Positions 42,925 to 50,744 of a stretch of DNA of 64,000 bases are shown piece by piece. Source of the stretch: Nocardia tenerifensis NBRC 101015 (GTDB lineage: Bacteria; Actinomycetota; Actinomycetes; Mycobacteriales; Mycobacteriaceae); contig NZ_BAGH01000036.1 in the NCBI RefSeq assembly GCF_000308715.1, positions 1 through 64,000 on the forward strand, written 5' to 3'. The number at the start of each line of letters is the position of its first letter. Position 1 is the stretch's first letter. Both the position numbers and the translations under genes were made by a program. The notes beneath the pieces were generated by a model that was not told the DNA's origin, did not search any database, and saw only the letters and a list, made by a program, of their open reading frames with translations.

Positions 42925-44472
42925 CTATGAAGCTTCTTCTGGCACAGGGGGCCAATCCTGCGGTAAGACGTTGCCCGGCTTTTGACTGCTGTCCTGGTCC
43001 CAGTCGAATACCGGGGCAGGCGGTCCCCACTGTCTCGGACTGACGAAGCGGATGACTCTGCCGCCGAAATCCACCCCCAGGAACCGGGTTTCGCCGAAGA
43101 AGGCCGCGCCGTCGAACACTGCGTCGCCGCTGAAGGTCGCGCCGTCGAACACTGCGTCGCCGCTGAAGGTCGCGCCGTCGAACACTGCGCCACCGCCGAA
43201 GGTGGTGCCGACGAACCCGAGACCAAGGGAAAACGTTGCGCGGTCGAACACAGCATCGCCTGAAAACGTCGCGCCTCCGAACCAGGCGCCGCGGACGAAC
43301 CTTGCACCCTGGAACTCGGCTAAGTTGGCGAACTTCGCGTCTCCGAACCCGGCTTCTTGAGAGAACGTCGCATCTCTGAACCCGGCATAGCCGGCGAACG
43401 TCGTGTGGCCGAATCCGGCGGTCCTCATGAACGTCGCCTGACCGAACCCGACCATCTCGGCGAAAGTCGTGCGGTCGAATCCGGCACGGCCATACCACGT
43501 CGTACCGTGGAACCCGGCAGCGTCGGAGAACGTCGTACCGTCGAACTCGGCGGTGTCGAAGAATGTCACGCCTCTGAACCCGGCATAGTTGCCGAATGTT
43601 GTGCGGCCGAACCTGGCATGGCCGCAGAACGTCGCGCCATCGAAGGTGGCGATGCCGGCGAAGGTCACCTGGCCGAACCCGACGTCGTTGGTGAATGTCG
43701 CGCCATCGAGCCTGGTGGTGCCGGAGAACGTCGCTCGCTCGAACCGGCATGTGCCAGCGAAGGTTGTGTTGCTGAATTCGGTGTCTTCGAGGTGTGCGGT
43801 GCGGAAGTCGAAATCGTTTGCCGACCAGCTGTATTCGGCCGCGGGCCGCAGGTGGTCGGCGATGACCCGGACGATGGTCGCGCGGACTTCGCGGTCGTTT
43901 TGCCGGTATTCGAGGTGCTGTTCTTGTTCGGCGCCGACCTGGGATCGGTCTCGGACTGTGCGGCGTCTTTTGACGATCAGTTTGGATTGGTGGTTGGCAC
44001 CCAGTTCCGGATCGTAGGGCAGACGCAGGTAGCCGCAGAGCACGTCGATGCACTGCTGGCGGCGGCGGCCGTCGCTCTCGTCGGCGACTCCGGCCATGGC
44101 GTAGACCCCGGCGATGCGGACCGCGACATCGGTCGCGCCGAGCTGGGCGGCCGCGGCGCCGAAGCGTTCGACGAACCGGCTCTGCTCGAGATCGCGTTGG
44201 CGCCGGTAGGCGATCACCAGGGCCACGACACCGCCGACGCCGGCGACCACGGTCAACGCGACGCGGGTGACGTCGATCTCGGCGGCTTGCTTGCTCGGGT
44301 CGACGGGGGTGAGCCAGCGCAGGAACGCGTAGGCGGCGACGGCCACACCCAGCCCGGCGAGCAGCGCCGCGGTGACCGCGGGGAACAACCGTATGCGTCC
44401 CGCACGGCGGCTCAACGCCGCACGCGCGTCCTTACCCAACCGTGCGCGAGGCGCGCTCGCCCTCCCAGCCAT
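42925..44472 (-). CDS. Membrane-anchored pentapeptide-repeat protein
   Basis: 515 aa. Two transmembrane helices near the N-terminus (about 31-51 and 68-90), a cytosolic linker with RQRDLEQSRFVERFGAAAAQLG, then about 230 residues of tandem pentapeptide repeats of the form (A/T)TF-x-(G/x) such as GATFSGDAVFD, which build a right-handed beta-helix. Three near-identical repeat units occur around 43090-43190. C-terminus PPAPVFDWDQDSSQKP. Similar two-helix pentapeptide proteins are frequent in actinomycete accessory DNA; function unknown. Confidence 0.85.
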   Translation of the reverse strand: MAGRASAPRARLGKDARAALSRRAGRIRLFPAVTAALLAGLGVAVAAYAFLRWLTPVDPSKQAAEIDVTRVALTVVAGVGGVVALVIAYRRQRDLEQSRFVERFGAAAAQLGATDVAVRIAGVYAMAGVADESDGRRRQQCIDVLCGYLRLPYDPELGANHQSKLIVKRRRTVRDRSQVGAEQEQHLEYRQNDREVRATIVRVIADHLRPAAEYSWSANDFDFRTAHLEDTEFSNTTFAGTCRFERATFSGTTRLDGATFTNDVGFGQVTFAGIATFDGATFCGHARFGRTTFGNYAGFRGVTFFDTAEFDGTTFSDAAGFHGTTWYGRAGFDRTTFAEMVGFGQATFMRTAGFGHTTFAGYAGFRDATFSQEAGFGDAKFANLAEFQGARFVRGAWFGGATFSGDAVFDRATFSLGLGFVGTTFGGGAVFDGATFSGDAVFDGATFSGDAVFDGAAFFGETRFLGVDFGGRVIRFVSPRQWGPPAPVFDWDQDSSQKPGNVLPQDWPPVPEEAS

Positions 44473-44729
44473 CGCATGATTCTGCTCAACGCCGACAGCC
44501 GACGGGACCGAGTTGCCGAGAAACTGATCGATTTACGCACATGCGGCGCGGCCGCAGGGAGGGCAGCTGCGACCAAGGCCAGGCACCGAGAAAGGCAGCA
44601 AGGCCATCAAGAAGCATGCTCGGCGCCGACGGTCGAAGGCCGTAGTTGAACCGTATCGTCCGACTGACATGAATCGCCGCAGCATCCAGAGATCGCCGCA
44701 GACCAGCGAGCACTGGGGAGAATTCGGCC

Positions 44730-44930
44730 ATGACGGATTGGACACCTTCCATGGGAAGCCTGGAGGGCAAGGACGACGACGACGTCCTCCGCCACATCTC
44801 CTACTTCGACAGCAAAGCTGCGGATTACGACGGTCAGGGCGAGGAGGACGCTGCCGCGCAGTGTCGCGACTCTGCCGAGAAATATAAGGGCGAGGCTAGG
44901 CGCCGCGGCCTGATATCTCCCGAGGGCTAG
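44730..44930 (+). CDS. Small acidic hypothetical protein
   Basis: 66 aa. ATG 44730 has GGGGAGAA about 9 bases upstream. Acidic, helical: LEGKDDDDVLRHISYFDSKA ... EEDAAAQCRDSAEKYKGEAR. No family recognised. Confidence 0.62.
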   Translation: MTDWTPSMGSLEGKDDDDVLRHISYFDSKAADYDGQGEEDAAAQCRDSAEKYKGEARRRGLISPEG

Positions 44931-45343
44931 GTGTGCTGTCTCGGGAGATTGGTTGCACGGGTTTCGATCCAAGGATCAGCTGTTCGGGGCCGATGACCGG
45001 AAGGTCGCGAGTGGTTGGGCTCGCTGGGCAGGGGCCGGTGAGCCGGTAGTTGCGTTGCGGAACGCGGCTGCTGGGTGATCGATGGCCGATGCCGGCGTGC
45101 GGCCGGTCGTGGTTGTAGGTGTTGAGGAAGTCGACCAATGCGGCTCGTCGTGCCTGCTCGGAGTCGTATTCGCGGACGTAGGCCCATTTCTGGGCCAGCG
45201 TGCCATTGAAACGCTCCGCCTTCCCGTTGGTCCGGAGCGTGTAGGGCCGGGGGCGCTTGTGCGTGGTCCCGGTCTCCTCCAAGGCATTAGCGCAGCGGCG
45301 GGACCGGTAGCAGGCGCCGTTGTCGGTGAGTACAGCGGGTCGT
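44896..45343 (-). pseudogene. IS481-family transposase remnant (3' part) 2
   Basis: From 45343 leftward the frame reads PAVLTDNGACYRSRR, RPYTLRTNGKAERFNGTLA, KWAYVREYD and ARRAALVDFLNTYNHDRPHA, classical IS481 DDE-domain sequence (second Asp in LTDNG, Glu in GKAERF), then a divergent C-terminus. The N-terminal half is missing; the preceding membrane-protein gene lies directly at the truncation point. No terminal inverted repeats found. Confidence 0.85.
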
Positions 45344-45351
45344 GAAGCGAA

Positions 45352-45915
45352 CTACAAGGGGAGCCAAGAGAATCGGCCGTCGGCAATCATGCCGACCGTG
45401 ATGCCAGCCGCGGTAACCAGAATGCCGACGAGCGCGATGCTCAGATCAGTGAACGCCTCTACACGACTGCGGTCGCGTAGGGAAGAGACCGCCGAGTGAG
45501 CGGCCTCACGCGCGGCAGCGTCGGCCGACTGCGCCAGTTCCCGGACGTTGCGCTGCGAGTCGTCGACTCGTTGGCGAAACGCTTGGAGGTCTCTACTGAG
45601 GGCCACGAGCTGGGTCGACATCATTTGGATCTGAATTTGCAGTGGCCGACTCGGATCGATTCCGGACCGTACATCTACTGTCGCGGCATGGGCGGTGGCG
45701 ATAGCTTCTGCGGCCCGTACGGTGACCGCAGCATCGCGTCGGAGACATGGGAACAGCCTCGCGCTGTAATGGCGAACCTTGTTGGCGAGCCAGTCCGCCC
45801 GGCGGGAGATCCACCGGCGTAAGCGCCTGTTGGAGTTCCTGTTCCACGCGAACCAAAGCCCATAGACCGTAGTGAGTGTGCCAATCAACTCAAGCCAGTC
45901 ACCGACTGTTGCCAT
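45352..45915 (-). CDS. Membrane protein with coiled-coil domain
   Basis: 187 aa from ATG 45915. Hydrophobic segment near the N-terminus (WLELIGTLTTVYGLWFAW), basic region, a coiled-coil stretch (about 100-145: MMSTQLVALSRDLQAFRQRV), and a C-terminal membrane helix (LSIALVGILVTAAGITVGM). Resembles small accessory membrane proteins; function unknown. Confidence 0.7.
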   Translation of the reverse strand: MATVGDWLELIGTLTTVYGLWFAWNRNSNRRLRRWISRRADWLANKVRHYSARLFPCLRRDAAVTVRAAEAIATAHAATVDVRSGIDPSRPLQIQIQMMSTQLVALSRDLQAFRQRVDDSQRNVRELAQSADAAAREAAHSAVSSLRDRSRVEAFTDLSIALVGILVTAAGITVGMIADGRFSWLPL

Positions 45916-46341
45916 GCGCTCACCGTAAAACCGTTCGCAGACGGCGGTAGCGGTTTACATCAGTTCAGGACCGGGCTCGGGAGTTGAGTGCCGTGCCAAC
46001 GGAACCGCCGGGAGCGGTGGCATCGTCCGGGGTTGAGGTCGCGACGTGCGACGCGAAGTCTGCCAGCGGTCGCGAAACTGTCGACATCAAGGTTCCAGGC
46101 TCATCGTGCGTTTGGCTTACGCATGCGTTTGGTCGGGTGGCGTTGCAGATGCAGGCGCAGTGGACTTCGACATCGCAGGCCGGGCGGGTGAGTGATGTCG
46201 GGAGGCACCTTTGACCACAGACGGGTCCACACCGTAGAACCAGCGGAGGGTAGACCAGCAATCCGCCTACGCATCCGGTCGAGGTATGTCAGCCTTCGAT
46301 GAACTGTTGGGTTCGGAAGACGTCGTCGGGACGGGAGCGGA
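45916..46341. other. 426 bp without supportable gene
   Basis: Open frames overlap on both strands, none with a ribosome site. Presumably holds the promoter of the HTH gene at 46342. Confidence 0.35.
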
Positions 46342-46812
46342 ATGAACGCGGAGGAGCGCTACACGGCAAATAAGAAGGAGTGGATCGCCGGTCGGCTTGA
46401 AACGGCACCGCCGTTGGGTCCGAGGCAGAAGAGACTCATTCGGTCGGTGTTTGCGTCACTTCACACAGAAGAAGAACGGCGGGCGCACCTGGATTCGTCA
46501 GTGCCTCAGCAGGAAGCTGTCGTCGCTACCGAAGCGCCTTGCGAGAAGACGTTCGAAGTGGACGCAGTCGAACCCCGGTTGTACACAGTCGCGGAGGCGG
46601 CGCAGCTGCTCCAAGTGACTGCGGACTGGTATCTGAAGCAGCTGCGGGGGAGGAAGCTACCTGGCCGTAAAGCCGGCCGATCGTGGCGGCTAGCGCGGGA
46701 GGACATCCAGGCCGCCATCGACTCGATGGTGGTGCCTGCTTTCACGCCGATGCCTGACCCTTTGGGGCTCTCCCCACTCAGCCGGCGTCGATTGCAGAGA
46801 GGACGATCGTGA
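46342..46812 (+). CDS. Excisionase/MerR-type HTH protein
   Basis: 156 aa from ATG 46342. Basic helical N-terminus; the C-terminal half is an HTH_17 fold: LYTVAEAAQLLQVTADWYLK, LPGRKAGRSWRLAREDIQAA. Stop overlaps the next gene (GTGA), so the two act as a pair. May be a second directionality factor or a regulator of cargo genes. Confidence 0.78.
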   Translation: MNAEERYTANKKEWIAGRLETAPPLGPRQKRLIRSVFASLHTEEERRAHLDSSVPQQEAVVATEAPCEKTFEVDAVEPRLYTVAEAAQLLQVTADWYLKQLRGRKLPGRKAGRSWRLAREDIQAAIDSMVVPAFTPMPDPLGLSPLSRRRLQRGRS

Positions 46813-47120
46813 GCGAGCAATTGATCGACATCGCTGCTTTGAAACAACTCATTCGGGACGTTGCCATGCCGGGTGGGGCGGACACACAGGTTTTGAAGCA
46901 ACTGATCCGTGAGACACTCGCCGAGATGAGCGTCGACACCCGGCCGTACAGCTACAACACCAAAACCGCTATGGCCGCAACAGGTCTGGCGAAATGGAAA
47001 CTGATGGAGCTGATCCGCGATGACCGGCTCGCCGTCCGCCAGGAAGGGAAAAAGCTCATTATCGACGGGGACAGCCTTCGTCGTTACATCGACTCATTAC
47101 CTCCGCGAGGGTTGGCGTAA
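46809..47120 (+). CDS. Second HTH protein of the pair
   Basis: 103 aa from GTG 46809. N-terminal helices ALKQLIRD and VLKQLIRETLAEM are an internal repeat; the C-terminal part YNTKTAMAATGLAKWKLMELI ... GKKLIIDGDSLRRYID is an excisionase-type winged HTH. Ends where the transposase remnant begins. Confidence 0.74.
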   Translation: MSEQLIDIAALKQLIRDVAMPGGADTQVLKQLIRETLAEMSVDTRPYSYNTKTAMAATGLAKWKLMELIRDDRLAVRQEGKKLIIDGDSLRRYIDSLPPRGLA

Positions 47121-47399
47121 GCGTCGCTCCTGTTCCTCCGTGAGGTGGCTTGTGCTCGGTCTCAGCATGTGGTGATCGTGGTTGGAGCAGCGGTTGAGGA
47201 AGTCCACAGCATGGGACGGTGTGCCTGTCTCGGAGTGGTAGGAACGGACATAGGCCCCCATTCGCGAAGGCAGGGCCGCCTTGAAACGTTGGACCTGTCG
47301 CCAGTGTGTGAAGGGTGCCGTGCACGGCGCACTGTCGGCTGTTCGGGTCGTCTCCCCGGTCGGTCCAGGTGATCTCAATCCCGCGCTGTACCATGTCAA
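47100..47399 (-). pseudogene. IS481-family transposase remnant 3 (highly decayed)
   Basis: Minus-strand frames give QRFKAALPSRMGAYVRSYHS and AVDFLNRCSNHDHHMLRPS, recognisable against ERFNGTLAQKWAYVREYDSE and LVDFLNTYNHDRPHA in remnant 2. Upstream GIEITWTDRGDD is less certain. Several frame changes; inactive. Confidence 0.65.
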
Positions 47400-47407
47400 G
47401 TGACGTG

Positions 47408-47445
47408 TAGTGTAGTTTGTATACTATAGTGTAGTTTGTATACTA
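47408..47445 (+). repeat. Perfect tandem 19-bp repeat
   Basis: TAGTGTAGTTTGTATACTA occurs twice back to back (47408-47426, 47427-47445). Each copy holds GTATAC, a 6-bp palindrome. AT-rich, in contrast to its surroundings; looks like an operator or a binding array. Confidence 0.85.
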
Positions 47446-47461
47446 CATTCCGGCCGGAATG
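47446..47461. repeat. 16-bp perfect palindrome
   Basis: CATTCCGGCCGGAATG, directly after the tandem repeats, followed by a half copy CATTCCG at 47465. Likely a dimeric repressor site. Confidence 0.75.
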
Positions 47462-47493
47462 TTTCATTCCGAAAAGGATACTCGTCAAGAGAA

Positions 47494-47533
47494 CGGAACC
47501 CCCGGAGGCTCAATAAGCCGTCCGGGGGCCGTT
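47494..47533. terminator. Hairpin, probable terminator
   Basis: Stem CCCCCGGA (47499-47506) with TCCGGGGG (47521-47528), an inner GGCT/AGCC stem and a 5-base loop. On the minus strand it follows the small gene at 47556 and runs into T-rich sequence, so it may terminate that gene. Confidence 0.55.
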
Positions 47534-47555
47534 CACCACTAGCAGCAGCGATCCG

Positions 47556-47762
47556 TCAGGTTTGCCGGCCCGTGATCGCAGCTAGCAGGCGCGCCGCCAG
47601 CTCGGTGATCGTCCTGATCGCAGAGCTGGCGGTATCGTTTCCGCTCAGCACCACACAGACGTTCACCACAGTCCGAACCCACAGAAGTGAGTCCGATATC
47701 CGCCGCAGGTGTCTTCGGCGGCATGGCGGTGGTGGTGGTGTGTTCGATTCCGGCTGAGCCAT
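47556..47762 (-). CDS. Small hypothetical protein
   Basis: 68 aa from ATG 47762 (MAQPESN), weak ribosome site. N-terminal poly-Pro, then RRRHLRRISDSLLWVRTVVN and a moderately hydrophobic helical C-terminus. The hairpin just downstream supports it as a transcription unit. Function unknown. Confidence 0.5.
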   Translation of the reverse strand: MAQPESNTPPPPPCRRRHLRRISDSLLWVRTVVNVCVVLSGNDTASSAIRTITELAARLLAAITGRQT

Positions 47763-48060
47763 CTCTGGCACTCGGCCTTCCTCTCCTCGTAGGAACCCGC
47801 CGCGGGAGTGCGACGGGGTGAGGCCACCCCGCACACTGCGGAGGAGCCTCATCCATCGCGCTCACATCGTGGGTACGACACAAGGAGATCGGCCAATCGG
47901 ATCACTCCGACCAAACACTGACCGACTGGCTCAGAGTCTAGTCCGCACCCCCGATAGGACAGTGATTTGCGGGTACCCGCTCGCGCGACCCGCCAACGCG
48001 GATTGATGCAGTACGCAATAGAGCAGCGCATCGACGGTGGGATAAAGGTAGGATCGCGGT

Positions 48061-48333
48061 ATGAGCACGCGGAAGGTCAGTTTGACCCTGCCGGAAGAGC
48101 TGGTGGTCCGGGCGGAAAACGCGGTGAAAGCAGGCCAAGCCCGCTCGGTCAGCGCGTACATCGCTGCGGTGGCAGGCTCTGGTGAGGCGCGCGCGACGGT
48201 GGATGAGATTATCGCTCGGTGGCGCGGCGAGCACGGTGAACCAACCGCAGCGGAACTGGCCGACGCTGAGGCACGCACCCGGGCGCTGTTCGATCGTGCC
48301 GATCGCGCGCACCGCGCCCACGGCGCCGCGTGA
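48061..48333 (+). CDS. Ribbon-helix-helix antitoxin
   Basis: 90 aa from ATG 48061. N-terminal RHH DNA-binding fold: KVSLTLPEELVVRAENAVKA, ARSVSAYIAAV; helical acidic C-terminus (AAELADAEARTRALFDRAD) expected to bind the toxin. Stop overlaps the toxin start (GTGA). With its partner it should stabilise the element next to attR. Confidence 0.87.
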   Translation: MSTRKVSLTLPEELVVRAENAVKAGQARSVSAYIAAVAGSGEARATVDEIIARWRGEHGEPTAAELADAEARTRALFDRADRAHRAHGAA

Positions 48334-48707
48334 GGCCCACCTCGGCCGGAACCATCCTCGACGCGTCCGCCCTGACCGCCTTGCGCCGCAGCATCTTCGC
48401 CCAGACCGTGGTCCAGTTCAGCGTGCGGGAGCAGCGCCCATTGGTCATTCCGGCGACCAGCCTTTACGTCGCGGTACTGGCTGGGGCTAACGCGGCGGAC
48501 TTCGACGCGTCCGGCTACACGGTCATTCCATTCAGTCAGGCAATCGTGCCCGGCGTTGCGGCGGTCGCTCTGACTGCGGGCGCACCGATCGCGCCGGATG
48601 TCGCGCACGTCGTCTGGGAAGCTCAGGTAACCGGATATCCGGTGCTGACCGACGATCCTGCGGTATACGGCTCGATCAACGTTCCGATCGACCTAGAAGT
48701 GCTCTGA
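48330..48707 (+). CDS. PIN-like toxin, possibly with degenerate active site
   Basis: 125 aa from GTG 48330, coupled to the antitoxin. PIN-like beginning TILDASALTAL (Asp11) and end YPVLTDDPAVYGSI (Asp110/Asp111) fit a VapC-like RNase. The middle acidic residue normally found near residue 40 is not evident (VIPATSLYVAVLAG), so activity is uncertain. It ends just inside the right end of the element. Confidence 0.75.
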   Translation: MRPTSAGTILDASALTALRRSIFAQTVVQFSVREQRPLVIPATSLYVAVLAGANAADFDASGYTVIPFSQAIVPGVAAVALTAGAPIAPDVAHVVWEAQVTGYPVLTDDPAVYGSINVPIDLEVL

Positions 48708-48718
48708 CCAGGCATGAT

Positions 48719-48781
48719 GAACAGCACTAAACTTTCGTTTTGACGCTCCGCGGCACGCTGCTAGCTTCCTGATCAGCACAG
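48719..48781 (+). promoter_or_regulatory. Right-end arm sequence of the element
   Basis: Contains GAACAGCACTAAACT (48719-48733), identical to 15224-15238 at the left end, and blocks CGGCACGCTGCT (48751) and TGATCAGCACAG (48770) that recur in the third attachment region at 54611 and 54633. Probably integrase arm-binding sites. Confidence 0.65.
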
Positions 48782-48797
48782 CGCTTGCGCCGATTGA

Positions 48798-48845
48798 CCT
48801 TGTAAGCGAAAGGTCGTCAGTTCAATCCTGACAGGGGGCTCAAAC
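48798..48845 (+). repeat. attR: 48-bp direct repeat
   Basis: Exact copy of 15117-15164, the 3' part of tRNA-Thr from the anticodon loop. It is not a functional tRNA because the 5' half is absent. Confidence 0.95.
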
Positions 48846-48876
48846 GTGTGAGCACGTCCGACAGACGTGCTCACAC
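48846..48876 (+). terminator. Hairpin after attR
   Basis: Perfect 12-bp stem GTGTGAGCACGT / ACGTGCTCACAC, 7-base loop, then ATTTT. Before the main element inserted, this was the terminator next to the tRNA gene. Confidence 0.8.
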
Positions 48877-49592
48877 ATTTTGGATCAGGTGGCACACTGC
48901 TCAACAGGCTTGACCAGGAGGTCGCGAGACGCTCGACTCAACGTCGTCGGCGAGCTAGAAGCGATCCGTGCCGAGTTCGGCTCAGCGGCGTACCGGTCAT
49001 GAGTTGCTCGTTGTGCACCAGGAGCTGCGCTCGCGCGCAGTAGAGGCGATCAGTAGGACAACCAGATCGCCGAAGGAACCGTACCCCCGGTTGGTCCGTC
49101 AAACCGGTATGGACAACATACAGGTGTTACATTCCCGCCGGTACCGAGGGGTTGCGCGGCACGATGGCTGCTGTTCGGCTCCGGCTCAAGTTATGGGCCA
49201 TGGGTGTTCTGCCATCAACCGTCGGAGTCGGCACCCCAGCGGTCGGGTCGCTTATCTCATAGCGGGTTTGGACTGATCGTTAGACGCAGTGTGGAACCTT
49301 GTTCTGGTCGCTCGTTGCTGTGCGCACCCATCCGCAATCGGCCCCGAGTCGAATAGTTAACAGTCCCCAATGCTTTCAGGTTCACTCGGTGTGCTCAAGC
49401 CGTTGGTGAGACTCCTGGGCCGGAAAGGTTCAGCCCTCTACGATCAGCGCGGTTGGGCTGTCGGTAGGACTGTGCAGATTGTGTCCATGACCAGGTGGGG
49501 CCAATTCTGCCGCTGATCTAGTGGCTGGGTTGTGGGCGACGTAGCATAGTACTAGACGGTAAGTTGTCCAGTTCATCGATCGGAATAGGTGC
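48877..49592. other. 716 bp without supportable gene
   Basis: A plus-strand 102-codon frame (48968-49276) has no ribosome site and no protein-like composition. The last 100 bases hold the promoter region of the ATPase gene, AT-rich around 49540-49570 (GTAGCATAGTACTAG). Confidence 0.4.
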
Positions 49593-50735
49593 ATGTCAAA
49601 CCCTATAGAAACCGCATCGGCGGACGAGAGCGGTCGGCTTTCCGATGATTTCGTCCACCTGACACGACTGGCAATGGCTGGTCGCGAGCAGGATGTTGCA
49701 ATGTTCGTCCGCCGGGTCGCCAGGCGGAACCGTCAGGCTATGCCAGACATGTCCGAGGCGCTCATCGGTGTGCTTCGGCAGAGTCCTACACGCGCGTCGC
49801 CGTTGCGTGGCGAGAGCAGCTCGCCGGTGCCGGTCGATGGAGACAGTCGTCTGCCGCTACTTACTATCGTTCATCAAGGAGCCGACGCTGAGCAGCCGAT
49901 CCTTGCCGAGGAGGTGATGAGATCACTGCAGCAGATCGTTGACGAGCGCGGTGCCTCGGAACGCCTCGCCGCAGCAGATTTGTCGCCAGCACGCACAGTG
50001 CTGTTTGTCGGTCCACCTGGTGTCGGCAAAACTATGGCAGCCACTTGGATTGCGGCCAGATTGTCGTTGCCGCTGGTTATTTTGGATCTCGCCACCGTGA
50101 TGAGCAGCCTGCTCGGTAAGACTGGGACGAACTTGCGGCACGCCATCGACTATGCGAAACAGCGACCCTGTGTGCTACTGCTCGACGAACTTGATGCAAT
50201 CGCTAAGCGACGTGACGACGATCGAGATGTTGGTGAGCTGAAACGCTTGGTCACTGTACTGCTTCAGCAGATCGACGATTGGCCGGCCGGAGCAGGGCTA
50301 GTGATCGGTGCCACAAATCATGCTGAACTACTCGATCCTGCGGTGTGGCGGCGGTTCGATGTCAGTGTCGGCTTCCCTCTGCCCGGCCCAGACCAGCGTC
50401 GCGACGCTATACTTCGCTTCGCTGCAGAGCCTTTACCGGTCTCGGTCATCGAACTAGCCCTGACAGCGTCAAAAGGGCAGTCCTACAATGATATCGAGCG
50501 AGTAACGATGCAACTGCGACGGCGTTCGGTGCTCGATAATGTGCCGCTCGAAGACTTGATGCTCAAGCACTGGGGACAAGTTGTACAGGGTCTGCCACGT
50601 GCCGAACGGTTACAAGTGGCGACGACCTTGGCAGAAGCCGGTACTTTGTCGCAGCGTCAAATAAGCTCGATGACTGGAGTGTCGCGCGACACTATCCGTG
50701 GTTTTGCTCAGGAAAAATCAACCACAAGTCGTTAG
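49593..50735 (+). CDS. ietA: AAA ATPase, IetA-like
   Basis: 380 aa from ATG 49593. AAA-type ATPase: Walker A GPPGVGKT (140-147), Walker B LLLDELDAI with Asp198-Glu199, sensor 1 GATNHAELLD (Asn242) and arginine finger in DPAVWRRFD (253-254). N-terminal 85 residues are helical; the C-terminus has a helix-turn-helix-like end (LSQRQISSMTGVSRDTIRGF). Nine bases before a subtilase gene. This ATPase-protease pair matches ietAS, described on a Ti plasmid as antitoxin-toxin and reported among anti-phage systems; assignment by architecture only. Confidence 0.83.
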   Translation: MSNPIETASADESGRLSDDFVHLTRLAMAGREQDVAMFVRRVARRNRQAMPDMSEALIGVLRQSPTRASPLRGESSSPVPVDGDSRLPLLTIVHQGADAEQPILAEEVMRSLQQIVDERGASERLAAADLSPARTVLFVGPPGVGKTMAATWIAARLSLPLVILDLATVMSSLLGKTGTNLRHAIDYAKQRPCVLLLDELDAIAKRRDDDRDVGELKRLVTVLLQQIDDWPAGAGLVIGATNHAELLDPAVWRRFDVSVGFPLPGPDQRRDAILRFAAEPLPVSVIELALTASKGQSYNDIERVTMQLRRRSVLDNVPLEDLMLKHWGQVVQGLPRAERLQVATTLAEAGTLSQRQISSMTGVSRDTIRGFAQEKSTTSR

Positions 50736-50744
50736 GGGGAGTGG

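Larger units (their letters stand above)
15117..48845 (+). mobile_element. AICE-like integrative element in tRNA-Thr
   Basis: 33.7-kb segment bounded by an exact 48-bp direct repeat (15117-15164 and 48798-48845) covering the 3' half of tRNA-Thr. It carries a tyrosine integrase next to attL, an excisionase-like HTH gene, an HD/Nudix/XRE module like that of actinomycete integrative elements, a VirD4/FtsK-like ATPase, a Toprim protein, Spd-like membrane proteins and an iteron region. No relaxase and no known replication initiator are recognisable. The right third is cargo, IS remnants and a toxin-antitoxin pair. Confidence 0.9.

Noticed and set aside
42980..43360. Plus-strand repetitive frames opposite the pentapeptide-repeat gene
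   Set aside because: They repeat only because the real minus-strand gene has tandem pentapeptide codons.
48968..49276. 102-codon plus-strand frame between attR and the ATPase gene
   Set aside because: No start signals and no protein-like pattern; Arg/Ser-rich random composition.
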